In this document: piece by piece, positions 48,538 to 56,654 of the stretch
How the letters are laid out: each line of letters opens with the position of its first letter
Position numbering within the stretch: position 1 is the first letter of the stretch
From: Actinokineospora baliensis
GTDB taxonomy: Bacteria; Actinomycetota; Actinomycetes; Mycobacteriales; Pseudonocardiaceae
NCBI RefSeq assembly: GCF_016907695.1
Contig: NZ_JAFBCK010000001.1
Location: forward strand, 6,870,001-6,934,000
Length of the DNA: 64,000 bases
Direction of reading: 5' to 3'
Notes under the pieces: model-generated
The model's database searches: none
Told to the model about the DNA's origin: nothing
What the model saw: the letters and a program-made list of their open reading frames with translations, nothing else
Translations under genes and position numbers: made by a program

Positions 48538-50622
48538 TTATCCCAGCTTCCGCTGGACCGTGTCCGTGTCGGGGTCGGCGAGCTTCTGGAGGAGGACGAG
48601 CGCGGCCTCCCAGTGCTCCCGAGCCTCAGCCACCCTGTCGAGCTTCGCCAGCGCGTCTCCGAGGGCATCATGGGCGCGAGCTTCGGTGTGCCAGTCGTCC
48701 AGGGTTTCGGCGATGGGGAGCGCCTGGGTCGCGTAGTCGAGCGCCGTAGTGGGGTCATCCATGCTGTTGTGGACGCCGCTCAGCGCCGTGTAGACCATCG
48801 CGACGTTGCGCTGGTCTCCGTGCTCCTTGCGGATCTCCAGAGACCGCTGGAGGCTCGCCAGTGCGGCCTCGTAGTCGCCGAGGCTGTCCTGAGCCGCACC
48901 GAGCAGCCTCAACGCGGTGGCCTCGCCGAACGAATCTCCCTCGGCGATGTGCAGCTCCAACGCCTCCGAGAGCGTCGCTACGGCAGAGGTGACATCGCCG
49001 AGCAGATGTTGAACGTCGCCGATGTCGCGTAGTGCCCACGCTTGCGCCCAACGCTCACCCAACTCTTGCCAGCCCTCGCGAGCCAGGTTGAAGTGCTCTA
49101 GCGCGGTGGTGTAGTCACGCAAGCCCCTATAGGCGAGCGCGATGCTGGTGTGTAGCCATGCCAGCGCTAGGGGTTGCTCGGCCGCCTCCGCCGCGCGCAA
49201 TGCGACCAAGTGCGTCTCCACCCAGTCGTTCAGCGGACGGCGGACCAGGAAGTCGCCGAACATGGTCACGGGCAACTGCCAGGCCAGCGTCAACTCACCC
49301 GCACGCTCAGCTTGCCCTACCGCGTCCACCAGGTTGGCCCGCTCCAGGTCGCACCAGTGCAGAGCCTCCGCCCTACCGGCAAACGTCGGTAGCGGCCTTC
49401 TCGGCCCGGGGAGCCCGATGTCGATGCGGGTGAAGTTGGGCGCGAACACCCGAGCAGCAGCGTCGGCCACTTGCGCGTACCAGGTCAGCAAACGTCGTAG
49501 CGCTTCGGCGCGCTCTTGGTCCTCGGCAGCCCGTTCGGCGGCGTACACGCGAAGAAGGTCGTGGAACCGGTAGCGCTTAGGCGAGTCTTCGCGAACCAGG
49601 TGAGCGTTCACCAACGCGTCTAGCAACCGCCGGGCCGCAGCCACTGGGAGGTCCGCCAACGCGGCGACAGCATCGAGGCCGATGTCCGCCCCCGGTGCTA
49701 CACCAAGAAGGCGGAACAACCGAGCCACGTCAGGCTGCAAGGTTCGGTAAGACAACGAGAACACCACCCGTACGGCTGCGGTGGGGTCCTCATCGTCGGT
49801 AAGAGCGTCCAACCGCTCTTGGCGCAACTCTTCAGCGAATTCGGACAGGCTCAACGACTCGTTCGCGGCAAGCCTGCTGCCAACGATGCGTAAGGCCAAC
49901 GGGAGGTAGCCGCAACTGTGCGCCAAATCCGCCGCCGCACCGGGTTCGGCCGCGACCCGTTCAGCACCCGCGATTCGGGCAAGCACCTCCACTGCCCGCT
50001 GCGGGGGCAGCACGTCCAAGGCCATCCGTTGAGCCCCCTCCCTGGTCGCCAATCCAGTCAGTCTACTGCGACTGGTGATCAGCACACGGCACGTGGGCGA
50101 GCCGGGGAGCAGCGGCCGCACCTGCTGCGGCGTGGCCGCGTTGTCCAGGACGATCAGGATTCGCTTGCCGTAGACCAGGGATCGGTACAGAGCCGCCCTC
50201 GGCTCGGTGCCAACCGGGATGCGCTCTCCCGGGATGTCCAAAGACCGCAGAATCTGCTCTAAGGCGTCCTCGGCGGGCACTGCTTCGTCCGCGTGGTAGC
50301 CGCGCAGGTCCAGATAGAGGTCTCCATCGGGGAAGTTGTCACGCACCCGATGGGCCCAATGCGTCGCCAGCGAGGTCTTGCCGACTCCGCCGATCCCCAC
50401 AATCATCGTTGGTACAACCGGAGCAGGGCTGTCCAGCCAATCGCCCAACGAGGCCAGGTACTTCTCCCGATCGTTGAAGTGGGCGGTGTCGGCGGGCAGT
50501 TGCCGCGGGACCGGCAGGGCCACCGGTGTCGTCGAGAAGTGGACGCCACCCACCACCGTGTGCGCCTGCACGACGTTCGACGACGTTGCCGCCAAACGGT
50601 TCTGGGTCGGTTGGTCGGCCAC
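48538..50622 (-). CDS. NB-ARC ATPase with TPR repeats (signalling/regulatory protein)
   Basis: 694 aa. An N-terminal segment (VVQAHTVVGGVHFS) is followed by an NB-ARC domain: Walker A MIVGIGGVGKTSLATHWA (about residue 75), Walker B RILIVLDNAATPQQV (about 155), VLITSRSRL, and the GLPL-like CGYLPLALRIVG. About six TPR repeats fill residues 450-690 (ALEHFNLAREGWQELG, LASLQRSLEIRKEHGDQRN). No DNA-binding domain is visible, so it is not a SARP but a STAND-type switch. Divergent from the lanthipeptide synthetase across 294 bp, which makes it a candidate pathway regulator. Confidence 0.85.
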   Translation of the reverse strand: MADQPTQNRLAATSSNVVQAHTVVGGVHFSTTPVALPVPRQLPADTAHFNDREKYLASLGDWLDSPAPVVPTMIVGIGGVGKTSLATHWAHRVRDNFPDGDLYLDLRGYHADEAVPAEDALEQILRSLDIPGERIPVGTEPRAALYRSLVYGKRILIVLDNAATPQQVRPLLPGSPTCRVLITSRSRLTGLATREGAQRMALDVLPPQRAVEVLARIAGAERVAAEPGAAADLAHSCGYLPLALRIVGSRLAANESLSLSEFAEELRQERLDALTDDEDPTAAVRVVFSLSYRTLQPDVARLFRLLGVAPGADIGLDAVAALADLPVAAARRLLDALVNAHLVREDSPKRYRFHDLLRVYAAERAAEDQERAEALRRLLTWYAQVADAAARVFAPNFTRIDIGLPGPRRPLPTFAGRAEALHWCDLERANLVDAVGQAERAGELTLAWQLPVTMFGDFLVRRPLNDWVETHLVALRAAEAAEQPLALAWLHTSIALAYRGLRDYTTALEHFNLAREGWQELGERWAQAWALRDIGDVQHLLGDVTSAVATLSEALELHIAEGDSFGEATALRLLGAAQDSLGDYEAALASLQRSLEIRKEHGDQRNVAMVYTALSGVHNSMDDPTTALDYATQALPIAETLDDWHTEARAHDALGDALAKLDRVAEAREHWEAALVLLQKLADPDTDTVQRKLG

Positions 50623-50840
50623 GGCGCCCTCAGCAGGTGATCAACGGATCGGCAGGCGGCCACTGTAGCGACCGCGACCGGGCGGCGGAGCGGATTCGCT
50701 GGCACTGGGCGGGAACCTGCGCCGTCGCCCAGGCAGCCCGTTCGGGCAAGCGGGGCCTGCGGCCGTTCACCGGCGGTCACCCTCGGCAATCCTATTGATG
50801 GAATCCGCTGCACCTACCGTGTTATCCCACGATGAACGGC

Positions 50841-50869
50841 TTGTTTCACAGCCAGCACAGGAGTCTAGT
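50841..50869 (+). promoter_or_regulatory. Possible promoter of the lanthipeptide operon
   Basis: TTGTTT (50841-50846) and TCTAGT (50864-50869) are spaced 17 bp apart and resemble vegetative -35 and -10 elements. They lie about 48 bp before the lanL start in the 294-bp gap between divergent genes. No other feature was recognised in that gap (50623-50916). Confidence 0.3.
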
Positions 50870-50916
50870 TTGCGGACGGGCTCTCTTTCGGGGCCCAGAT
50901 CTCGGGGGAAGTCGCG

Positions 50917-53532
50917 ATGATGTTCGAGGACAACACTTTGCTCGCCGACTGCGCCGCGGCGGTGCTCGCCCGCCACGAGCCGAAGCGCTGGCGGCACGCC
51001 GTCGACGAGCGTTGGCACTACGTGCTGCCCGCCGACCACCAGCGCCGCGACCAGGGGTGGAAGCTGCACGTCCCGGCGACACCGCTGTCGGCGTGCCTCG
51101 TGCTGTCGCGCGCGGTGGAGGTCCTCGCCCGCAACCGGTGCGCCTTCAAGTTCGCCGCCACCCTGCGCCACCTGCACGAGCTCGTCGGCCCCAACGCCGA
51201 CCGCAACGCGGCGGGCAAGTTCATCACCGTCTATCCCGACGACGACACCCATGCGCGCGTGGTGGCCGAACAGCTCCACGAGGCCACCCTCGGCCTCCCG
51301 GGTCAGTGGATCCTCACCGACCGCCGGTTTCGCCCGCATTCCCAGGTTTTCTACCGCTATGGCGGCTTCACCCCGCCGCTGGTGCTGACCGACGACGGCG
51401 AGTACCGCGCGGTGCTGCGCACACCGGACGGAACGGTCATCCCGGACCAGCGGGGTGTTGGCCGCGTGGCCCCGGCCTGGGCGGTCGACCCGTTCCTCGA
51501 CCCAGACGCGCAACCGTCCACTGTGGCCCCCTCGGTCCTCGTCGGCGGGAGGTTCACCGTCCGCACGGCGATCCGGCAGAACAACCGGGGTGGCGTGTAC
51601 CTGGCCGAAGACCAGGCGGGGTCGCGGGTGGTGCTCAAGCGCTTCCGCGAGCACACCGGCGCCACGGTCGACGGCGGCGACTCGCGCACCAGGGCCCGCG
51701 CCGAGGCGCGCATGCTGTCACTGCTCGGTCCGCAGGGCGCCTCGCCGCGGTTCATCGACATCTTCACCTCCGGCACCGACATCTTCGTGGCCCAGCAGTG
51801 GGTCGACGGCGTGCCGCTGCGCCGGTTCGTCGCCCGTGAACTGCGGCCGAGCGCCACCGCGCTCGCACTGGACGTCGACCTCGCCGTGGACCTGACCGGG
51901 CAACTGCTCGACCTGCTGGCGAAGGTGCACGCCGCCGGGTACGTGCTCGGTGACCTCACCCCGAACAACGTGCTCGTCACCCCCGAACGCAGGCTCGTGC
52001 TGATCGACCTGGAGTCGGCCCTGCGACCAGACGACATCGCACCCCGGCTGCTGACGCCCGGCTACGCCGCCCCGGAAGAGGAGGGGCGGGCCCGGATGAT
52101 CGTCGCGGCACCCGACAGGGCCACGGACCTCTACGGGCTCGGCGCCACCCTGTTCCACCTCGCCTCCGGCGCGCACCCGCCCGCGGCCAAGGGCACCCGG
52201 GTGCGCGAGATGGTCCGGTCGATGGCGCCGCGCAACCCGGTTGTGGCCAGACTGGCCCCGGCCATCACGGGTCTGCTCTCGCCGGATCCCGCGCAGCGCC
52301 CGGACATCGAGGATGTTCGCGCGATGCTGACCGCCCCGGTCACGGCCGCCGAGCCCCCGGCCCAGCCGGACATCGCCGAGCTCATCGACGGGATGCTGGC
52401 CGATGTCGTCGCCACCGCGGACCCGGCTGGCGCCTCACTGTGGCGCAACTCGGAAACGGCCAGCCGGTACGACCCGTGCTCGGTGCACGTGGGCGCCCCC
52501 GGCGTGATGCTGGTGCTGTGCCAAGCGGTCCGGGCGGGCTACACCGGGCTGCTCGACACCATCGACACCGCGGCCCGGTGGACCATGCGCACACTTCCCC
52601 GCGAACCACGGATACTGCCCGGCTTGATGTTCGGACGCGCGGGCACCGCTGTCAGCCTCTATGAGGCGGGCGTGGTGTTAGGCGCGGAAGACGTCACTGC
52701 CGCGGGCTTGGACCTCGCGCTGACGCTACCCACGCAGTGGCATGTGCCAGATGTGTTCCACGGTGTCGCGGGTGCGGGCCTGGCGTTGGTGCGGCTGTGG
52801 CGGCACACCGGCGACGACGACCTGCTCGTACGGGCACGGCAGTGCGCGGACGGCCTGCTCGCCAGCGCGACTGAGGGTCCACAGTGGACCGCGACCGGGA
52901 GCTTCCTGTTGGCGGGTACCCGGCACTGGGGCTTCGCCCACGGGGTCGCGGGCATCGCCGCGTTCCTGCTCGACGTCGGCGAGGCCACCGGAGACGACCG
53001 CTACCTCGACATGGCCCGCGCCGCCGCCGAGGCCCTGGGGCGAGTCGCGATCATCGACGGCGACGCCGCGTTCTGGCCCAGCGGCGAGGACGACGAGCAC
53101 GCCGACACCGTTCGCCTCACCGGTTTCTGCAGCGGCGCCACCGGTGTCGGGACGTTCTTGCTGCGGCTGCACCAGTTGACCGGCGACCACGCCGCGCTGG
53201 ACCTGGCCGACCGCGCGGCCACCGCCGTCCACCACGCCAACTGGACGTCCCCGCCCCTGTGGTGCCACGGCCTGGCCACCGACGGCGACTTCCTCCTCGA
53301 CTGCGCCGACCTGTCCCCCACCTACCGCGACCACGCCGCCGACACCGCCCGGGCCATCACCGCCCGAGCCGTCCGCCGCCGATCCCACCTCCTCACCCCC
53401 GACGACACCGGCGACGTGGTCGCCTCCTTCGCCAACGGCTACGTCGGCACCCTCTCCTTCCTCCTCCGCCTCCACCACGGCGGCCCCCGCCCCCTCCTCC
53501 CCACCTACGCCAGGGACGTCGTCCCAGCCTGA
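50917..53532 (+). CDS. lanL: Class IV lanthipeptide synthetase LanL
   Basis: 871 aa three-domain enzyme that dehydrates Ser/Thr and forms lanthionine rings. Residues 1-205: phospho-Ser/Thr lyase. Residues about 210-490: protein kinase with a VVLKRFREH Lys, catalytic loop LGDLTPNNVLV and IDLES metal site. Residues 510-871: LanC-like cyclase with WGFAHGVAGIA, TGFCSGATGVG and LWCHGLATDG. The Cys and Cys-His there are the zinc ligands that distinguish class IV (LanL) from class III (LanKC). A TTA codon occurs at 52678-52680 (Leu 588). ATG with GGGGGAAG upstream. The precursor gene follows 22 bp downstream. Confidence 0.9.
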   Translation: MMFEDNTLLADCAAAVLARHEPKRWRHAVDERWHYVLPADHQRRDQGWKLHVPATPLSACLVLSRAVEVLARNRCAFKFAATLRHLHELVGPNADRNAAGKFITVYPDDDTHARVVAEQLHEATLGLPGQWILTDRRFRPHSQVFYRYGGFTPPLVLTDDGEYRAVLRTPDGTVIPDQRGVGRVAPAWAVDPFLDPDAQPSTVAPSVLVGGRFTVRTAIRQNNRGGVYLAEDQAGSRVVLKRFREHTGATVDGGDSRTRARAEARMLSLLGPQGASPRFIDIFTSGTDIFVAQQWVDGVPLRRFVARELRPSATALALDVDLAVDLTGQLLDLLAKVHAAGYVLGDLTPNNVLVTPERRLVLIDLESALRPDDIAPRLLTPGYAAPEEEGRARMIVAAPDRATDLYGLGATLFHLASGAHPPAAKGTRVREMVRSMAPRNPVVARLAPAITGLLSPDPAQRPDIEDVRAMLTAPVTAAEPPAQPDIAELIDGMLADVVATADPAGASLWRNSETASRYDPCSVHVGAPGVMLVLCQAVRAGYTGLLDTIDTAARWTMRTLPREPRILPGLMFGRAGTAVSLYEAGVVLGAEDVTAAGLDLALTLPTQWHVPDVFHGVAGAGLALVRLWRHTGDDDLLVRARQCADGLLASATEGPQWTATGSFLLAGTRHWGFAHGVAGIAAFLLDVGEATGDDRYLDMARAAAEALGRVAIIDGDAAFWPSGEDDEHADTVRLTGFCSGATGVGTFLLRLHQLTGDHAALDLADRAATAVHHANWTSPPLWCHGLATDGDFLLDCADLSPTYRDHAADTARAITARAVRRRSHLLTPDDTGDVVASFANGYVGTLSFLLRLHHGGPRPLLPTYARDVVPA

Positions 53533-53554
53533 GCCAACGAAAGGAGGTGCCCCA

Positions 53555-53689
53555 ATGGACCTGACCGTGAACCCCCTCGACCTCCTACCCGCCGTCGAGC
53601 AAACCGGTGACGAGCCCCAGCTGCTCTCCAGCTGCTGCAGCCACTGCTTCTCCTCCATGATGCTCGTCACCAACGGCTGCGAGTGGTAA
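53555..53689 (+). CDS. lanA: Lanthipeptide precursor peptide
   Basis: A 44-residue ORF behind an ideal ribosome-binding site (AAAGGAGGTG at 53540-53549, 5 nt before ATG). The leader, residues 1 to about 22, has an amphipathic NPLDLLPAVEQ motif recalling the helical recognition motifs of class III and IV leaders. The core (about 23-44) begins LLSSCCSHCFSS and ends TNGCEW, with Cys at 27, 28, 31 and 42 and Ser/Thr at 25, 26, 29, 33, 34 and 39 as possible ring partners. No protease or ABC transporter gene is adjacent. Ring topology and bioactivity are unknown. Confidence 0.85.
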   Translation: MDLTVNPLDLLPAVEQTGDEPQLLSSCCSHCFSSMMLVTNGCEW

Positions 53690-53817
53690 CCCCCACGGTC
53701 GGTGGTCGCCCCCTTCACCGGACCGACCACCGACCTCACCACCGGCCTCCGGCTGCATCACCAACCACCGCCCCCCCCCGAAGCAGGAGTGTTAGCCCCC
53801 GAGCCTGCCCACGCACT

Positions 53818-53882
53818 CCAACCCACCGAGTCAGCCCCGCCAGCCCGACCACCGCTCCCAGGAAGCCGCCCACCTAAATGCT
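53818..53882. repeat. Tail module and first bases of repeat copy B, cut off by the IS
   Basis: The 61 bp at 53818-53878 match the tail module of copies A and C with a few changes. They are followed by TGCT, the first bases of the palindromic core. The rest of that core resumes at 55187 after the IS. The IS target duplication GCT lies at 53880-53882 and 55187-55189. The stretch 53690-53817 between the precursor gene and this module shows no feature I can support. Confidence 0.85.
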
Positions 53883-53951
53883 TGAGGGGCCTCGAGGTTT
53901 CCGGACAGGAACCCAGTAAGATTGTCCTGTCGGGAAGTTGAGGGAGTGCAC

Positions 53952-54254
53952 GTGGCCCATCGGAGTCCGTACTCGCCGGAGTTTCGTGAGGAAGCAGTTC
54001 AGATGGCGTTGCGGTCGAAACGGCCGATCGCCGAGACGGCGCGAGAGTTGAATATGAACTCGGAGACACTGCGTGTATGGGTGCGGAGCTATGAGCGGGA
54101 ACAAGGTGCGGACTCGGCCGTCGCCGTGTCGGAGCCGTTGGCAACGGACGAACGAGCGCGACTACGAGAGTTGGAACGCCGTAACCGCGAACTCGAGATG
54201 GAAGTGTCTTTCCTGAAAAAAGCCGCAGCGTACTTCGCGAAGGATGCCGAGTAG
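53952..54254 (+). CDS. IS3-family transposase OrfA
   Basis: 100 aa from the GTG at 53952: helix-turn-helix (YSPEFREEAVQMALRS, IAETARELNMNSETLRVWV) and a C-terminal leucine-zipper-like coil (RELERRNRELEMEVSFLKKA). A run of six A followed by G (54216-54222) near its 3' end is a probable -1 frameshift site; orfB is in the -1 frame and open from there, giving an OrfAB fusion. The in-frame run reads AAA AAA G, slightly different in phase from the classical A AAA AAG. Confidence 0.92.
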   Translation: MAHRSPYSPEFREEAVQMALRSKRPIAETARELNMNSETLRVWVRSYEREQGADSAVAVSEPLATDERARLRELERRNRELEMEVSFLKKAAAYFAKDAE

Positions 54255-54280
54255 TCAGCAAGTACGAGTTCATCGAAACG

Positions 54281-55144
54281 ATGCGACTTGAACCTGCGAA
54301 GTACGCGTATCCCGTCCTGTTCATGTGCCGACTGCTCGACGTTTCCAGGTCCGGCTACTACGAATGGCGCGGCCGGGCGGAATCGGCCACCGCGCGACGG
54401 CGAGAGGAGCTGAAAGCGTTTATCCGGGACGCGTTCGAGGCCTCGGACTCGACTTACGGCCACCGGCGGGTCCATGCCCAGTTGCGGCGGGCAGGCGTGT
54501 GCGTGGGTGTTGAACTGGTCCGGCACCTCATGCGTGAACTGGGGCTGGTTCCCTGCCAGCCAAGGCCCCGGCGGTTCGGGCTGACCACCGCGGCGGCCGC
54601 GCCGGTGGGCGACCTGGTCGGCCGTGACTTCACCGCGCCCGCGCCGGGACGCAAGCTGGTCGGCGACATCACCTACGTTCCCACGATGGAAGGCTGGCTT
54701 TACCTGGCCACCGTGCTGGATTGCTGCACGAAAGAAGTGATCGGCTACGCGATGGACGACAACTACCAGACACCGCTCATCAGCCGCGCTATCCGCAACG
54801 CGGCCCGAAACCGCCCACTCGCCGACGGTGCGATATTTCACAGCGACCGCGGCAGCAATTACATGTCCACCGAGTACCACAACGTCCTCACCAGCCTCCG
54901 GTTGAAGCAATCAGCAGGGCGAACCGGAATCTGTTTCGACAACGCGATGGCCGAATCGTTCTTCGGCACACTCAAAAACGAATGCGTCAACCGGATGGCT
55001 TACTCCACCCGAGACGAAGCCCGGCAGCACATCACTCGCTACATCGAGTTCTGGTATAATCGCCGACGACTTCACTCAGCGATAGGCTACCGCCCACCGC
55101 ACGAGGTATACATCGAACACAAGAACCAACAAATCGCCGCTTGA
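54281..55144 (+). CDS. IS3-family transposase OrfB (DDE integrase core)
   Basis: 287 aa rve-type catalytic subunit. The DDE residues are in LVGDITYVPT, FHSDRGSNY and FDNAMAESFFGTLKNE. An upstream helical HTH_21 region (DSTYGHRRVHAQLRR) is present, and the C-terminus YIEFWYNRRRLHSAIGY is complete. Likely made mainly as OrfAB by frameshifting, since the frame is open upstream of its ATG into orfA. Confidence 0.94.
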   Translation: MRLEPAKYAYPVLFMCRLLDVSRSGYYEWRGRAESATARRREELKAFIRDAFEASDSTYGHRRVHAQLRRAGVCVGVELVRHLMRELGLVPCQPRPRRFGLTTAAAAPVGDLVGRDFTAPAPGRKLVGDITYVPTMEGWLYLATVLDCCTKEVIGYAMDDNYQTPLISRAIRNAARNRPLADGAIFHSDRGSNYMSTEYHNVLTSLRLKQSAGRTGICFDNAMAESFFGTLKNECVNRMAYSTRDEARQHITRYIEFWYNRRRLHSAIGYRPPHEVYIEHKNQQIAA

Positions 55145-55186
55145 ATAGACAGTTGATCCCCTGTCCGGAAACCGCGCGGCTCCTCA

Positions 55187-55331
55187 GCTCGATGGGGCGG
55201 ACTTGGTTTGTGTGGGGGAGCGGTGCCCGTAGCGTTGTGCGCGGACAGGGCCATGCTTTTCGGCCCCAGCTTTGCGGTCCTGCCACGGGTGGCGCAGGGG
55301 CCCCGCGCAAACCAAGTTCGCCCCATCGAGC
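55187..55331. repeat. Structured repeat, copy B core (145 bp)
   Basis: Palindromic core in the same orientation as copy C, 93 bp before it. The outer arms read GCTCGATGGGGCGGACTTGG and, from the other end, GCTCGATGGGGCGAACTTGG. Relative to copies A and C two positions in the stem differ (CTTGG for CCTGT), and both arms carry the change, so pairing is kept. All arm-to-arm differences fall on G-U pairs when read as plus-strand RNA. Its tail module is at 53818-53878, left of the IS. Confidence 0.9.
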
Positions 55332-55367
55332 CCACCCAGCCACCACGAACCGACCCCGCCAACCCAG

Positions 55368-55612
55368 CCCACCGAGCCAGCCCCGCCAGCCCCACCACCG
55401 CTCCCAGGAAGCCGCCCACCCAAATGCTCGATGGGGCGGACCTGTTTTGCGTGGGGTGGCGGTGTCCGTAGCGTTGTGCGCTGCAGGGCCATGCTTTTCG
55501 GCCCCAGCTTTGCGGTCCTGCCACGGGCAGCGCAGGGGCCCCGCGCAAAACAGGTTCGCCCCATCGAGCACCCCGTACCACCGCGATCCAGCGCAATGCC
55601 GAAGGCGAGCCG
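55368..55612. repeat. Structured repeat, copy C (tail, 146-bp core, leader)
   Basis: Tail module 55368-55424, palindromic core 55425-55570, leader module 55585-55612. Core identical by eye to the reverse complement of copy A, 27 kb away. The leader ends 13 bp from the stop of the minus-strand HAD gene, mirroring copy A, whose leader starts 6 bp after the thrS stop. The whole 480-bp stretch 55145-55624 holds the IS end and these repeats and no gene. Confidence 0.9.
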
Positions 55613-55624
55613 AAACAAGCAACT

Positions 55625-56104
55625 TCACCCGCGCAAGCACTCCCGCAGCACCGCCAAGTGCTCCTCCCCCATCCCCCTCCGCGGATCCACCGCGATCAAC
55701 TCCGTCACCACCCCCTCCCGACCAGCCAAGAACTCCTCCCGCGCAGCCGGATACACATCAAAGTCATCGTCCAACCACACCAACGGCCGACGACCGGCGA
55801 ACGCCGCAACAGGCCCGTACTTCCACGAAGCCCCCGTGTCCGCACAGTCGACCACCGCGAGCGGCGGTAGCCCGATAGCCGGACCGACCAGCGTGTTCGC
55901 CTGGTGGTTCCACGTAGTCGCCCACACCAGCTGAGCAGGACCAGCGTCCAAGAGCGCAGCCCCGTGCCCAGGGTTGAGCCACATCCGCAGCGGGTGCTTC
56001 CTGCTCCACCCCCGCAGCCGGAACCGGTGTTCAACGAAACCCGGCGGCTTCTCTTCGGCCGCGAAAGGGTTGAGCGGCCCGTCGACATCGAGGAAGACAA
56101 GCAT
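55625..56104 (-). CDS. HAD-like phosphatase-fold protein
   Basis: 159 aa. The N-terminal FLDVDGPLNPF holds the DxDG nucleophile motif of the HAD superfamily, QLVWATTWNHQAN corresponds to motif II (a Thr in place of Ser is common), and LVWLDDDFDVY supplies the C-terminal acidic pair. Substrate unknown; resembles small actinobacterial HAD proteins acting on secondary substrates. The ATG overlaps the stop of the DinB-like gene (ATGA). Confidence 0.82.
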   Translation of the reverse strand: MLVFLDVDGPLNPFAAEEKPPGFVEHRFRLRGWSRKHPLRMWLNPGHGAALLDAGPAQLVWATTWNHQANTLVGPAIGLPPLAVVDCADTGASWKYGPVAAFAGRRPLVWLDDDFDVYPAAREEFLAGREGVVTELIAVDPRRGMGEEHLAVLRECLRG

Positions 56105-56631
56105 CAGGACTCGGCGCGCCAGCCAGGGGGCGGGTCCTCGCCCACTCGCCCGTCAATGGCTTCCCGCAAGAGGTCCGCGTGGCCGGCGTGGCGCCCGTAC
56201 TCCTCGATCAAGTCGCACACCAGACGCCGGAGGCTGACGTGGTTGCCGTCCCCATCGGAGAGATGAACCAGCTGGTCCAAGCCCCCGTCGGCCAGCGCCG
56301 CAGCAAGGCGTGTTCGAGCGCGGGCGACAGCCTGGTCCCACTGGGCGTAGTGCTCGGCGGGTGTGGCGTCGGTCGGGCCGAATCCCCAGTGCGGGTCGCC
56401 GGTCCAGGGGGTGCCGGTGAGGCGGACGGTGAAGATGTGGTCTTCGACGACGGCCAGGTGGCGTAGCAGGGTGCCGATGGTCAGGGTCGACGCGCCGATC
56501 CGGGTGGACAGGCCGTCGGCGGAGAGGCCGTCGGCTTTCCAGCGGAACGTGGTGCGCAGGCGGTCGAGTGCGCCGGTGAGGTGTTCGGCCTCGGTGCCCG
56601 CGAGCGGGGGCTCCCAGGGGGTGTCGGTCAT
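56104..56631 (-). CDS. DinB/DUF664-family protein
   Basis: 175 aa four-helix-bundle protein of the DinB_2/DUF664 type: GASTLTIGTLLRHLAVVEDHIF contains one His of the presumed metal triad, and LRRLVCDLIEEYGRHAGHADLLREAIDG the others (HxxHxD-like). Members include thiol transferases using mycothiol or bacillithiol, often for detoxification. First gene of a two-gene operon with the HAD protein. Confidence 0.85.
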   Translation of the reverse strand: MTDTPWEPPLAGTEAEHLTGALDRLRTTFRWKADGLSADGLSTRIGASTLTIGTLLRHLAVVEDHIFTVRLTGTPWTGDPHWGFGPTDATPAEHYAQWDQAVARARTRLAAALADGGLDQLVHLSDGDGNHVSLRRLVCDLIEEYGRHAGHADLLREAIDGRVGEDPPPGWRAES

Positions 56632-56654
56632 GAGTCCACTGTAGACGAATCCCG

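Larger units (their letters stand above)
53883..55186 (+). mobile_element. IS3-family insertion sequence, intact, 1304 bp
   Basis: Terminal inverted repeats of 27 bp with three mismatches: left 53883-53909 (begins TGAGGGGCC, ends TTTCCGGACAGG) and right 55160-55186 (ends CTCA). The ends are TG...CA as usual for IS3. A 3-bp direct repeat GCT flanks it on both sides. It carries two overlapping-phase ORFs (A and B). Both are intact, so the element may still be active. It sits exactly at the edge of repeat copy B. Confidence 0.93.

Noticed and set aside
50917..53532. Class III (LanKC) assignment for the synthetase
   Set aside because: The cyclase domain retains the Cys and Cys-His zinc ligands (GFCSG, WCHG), which class III enzymes lack.
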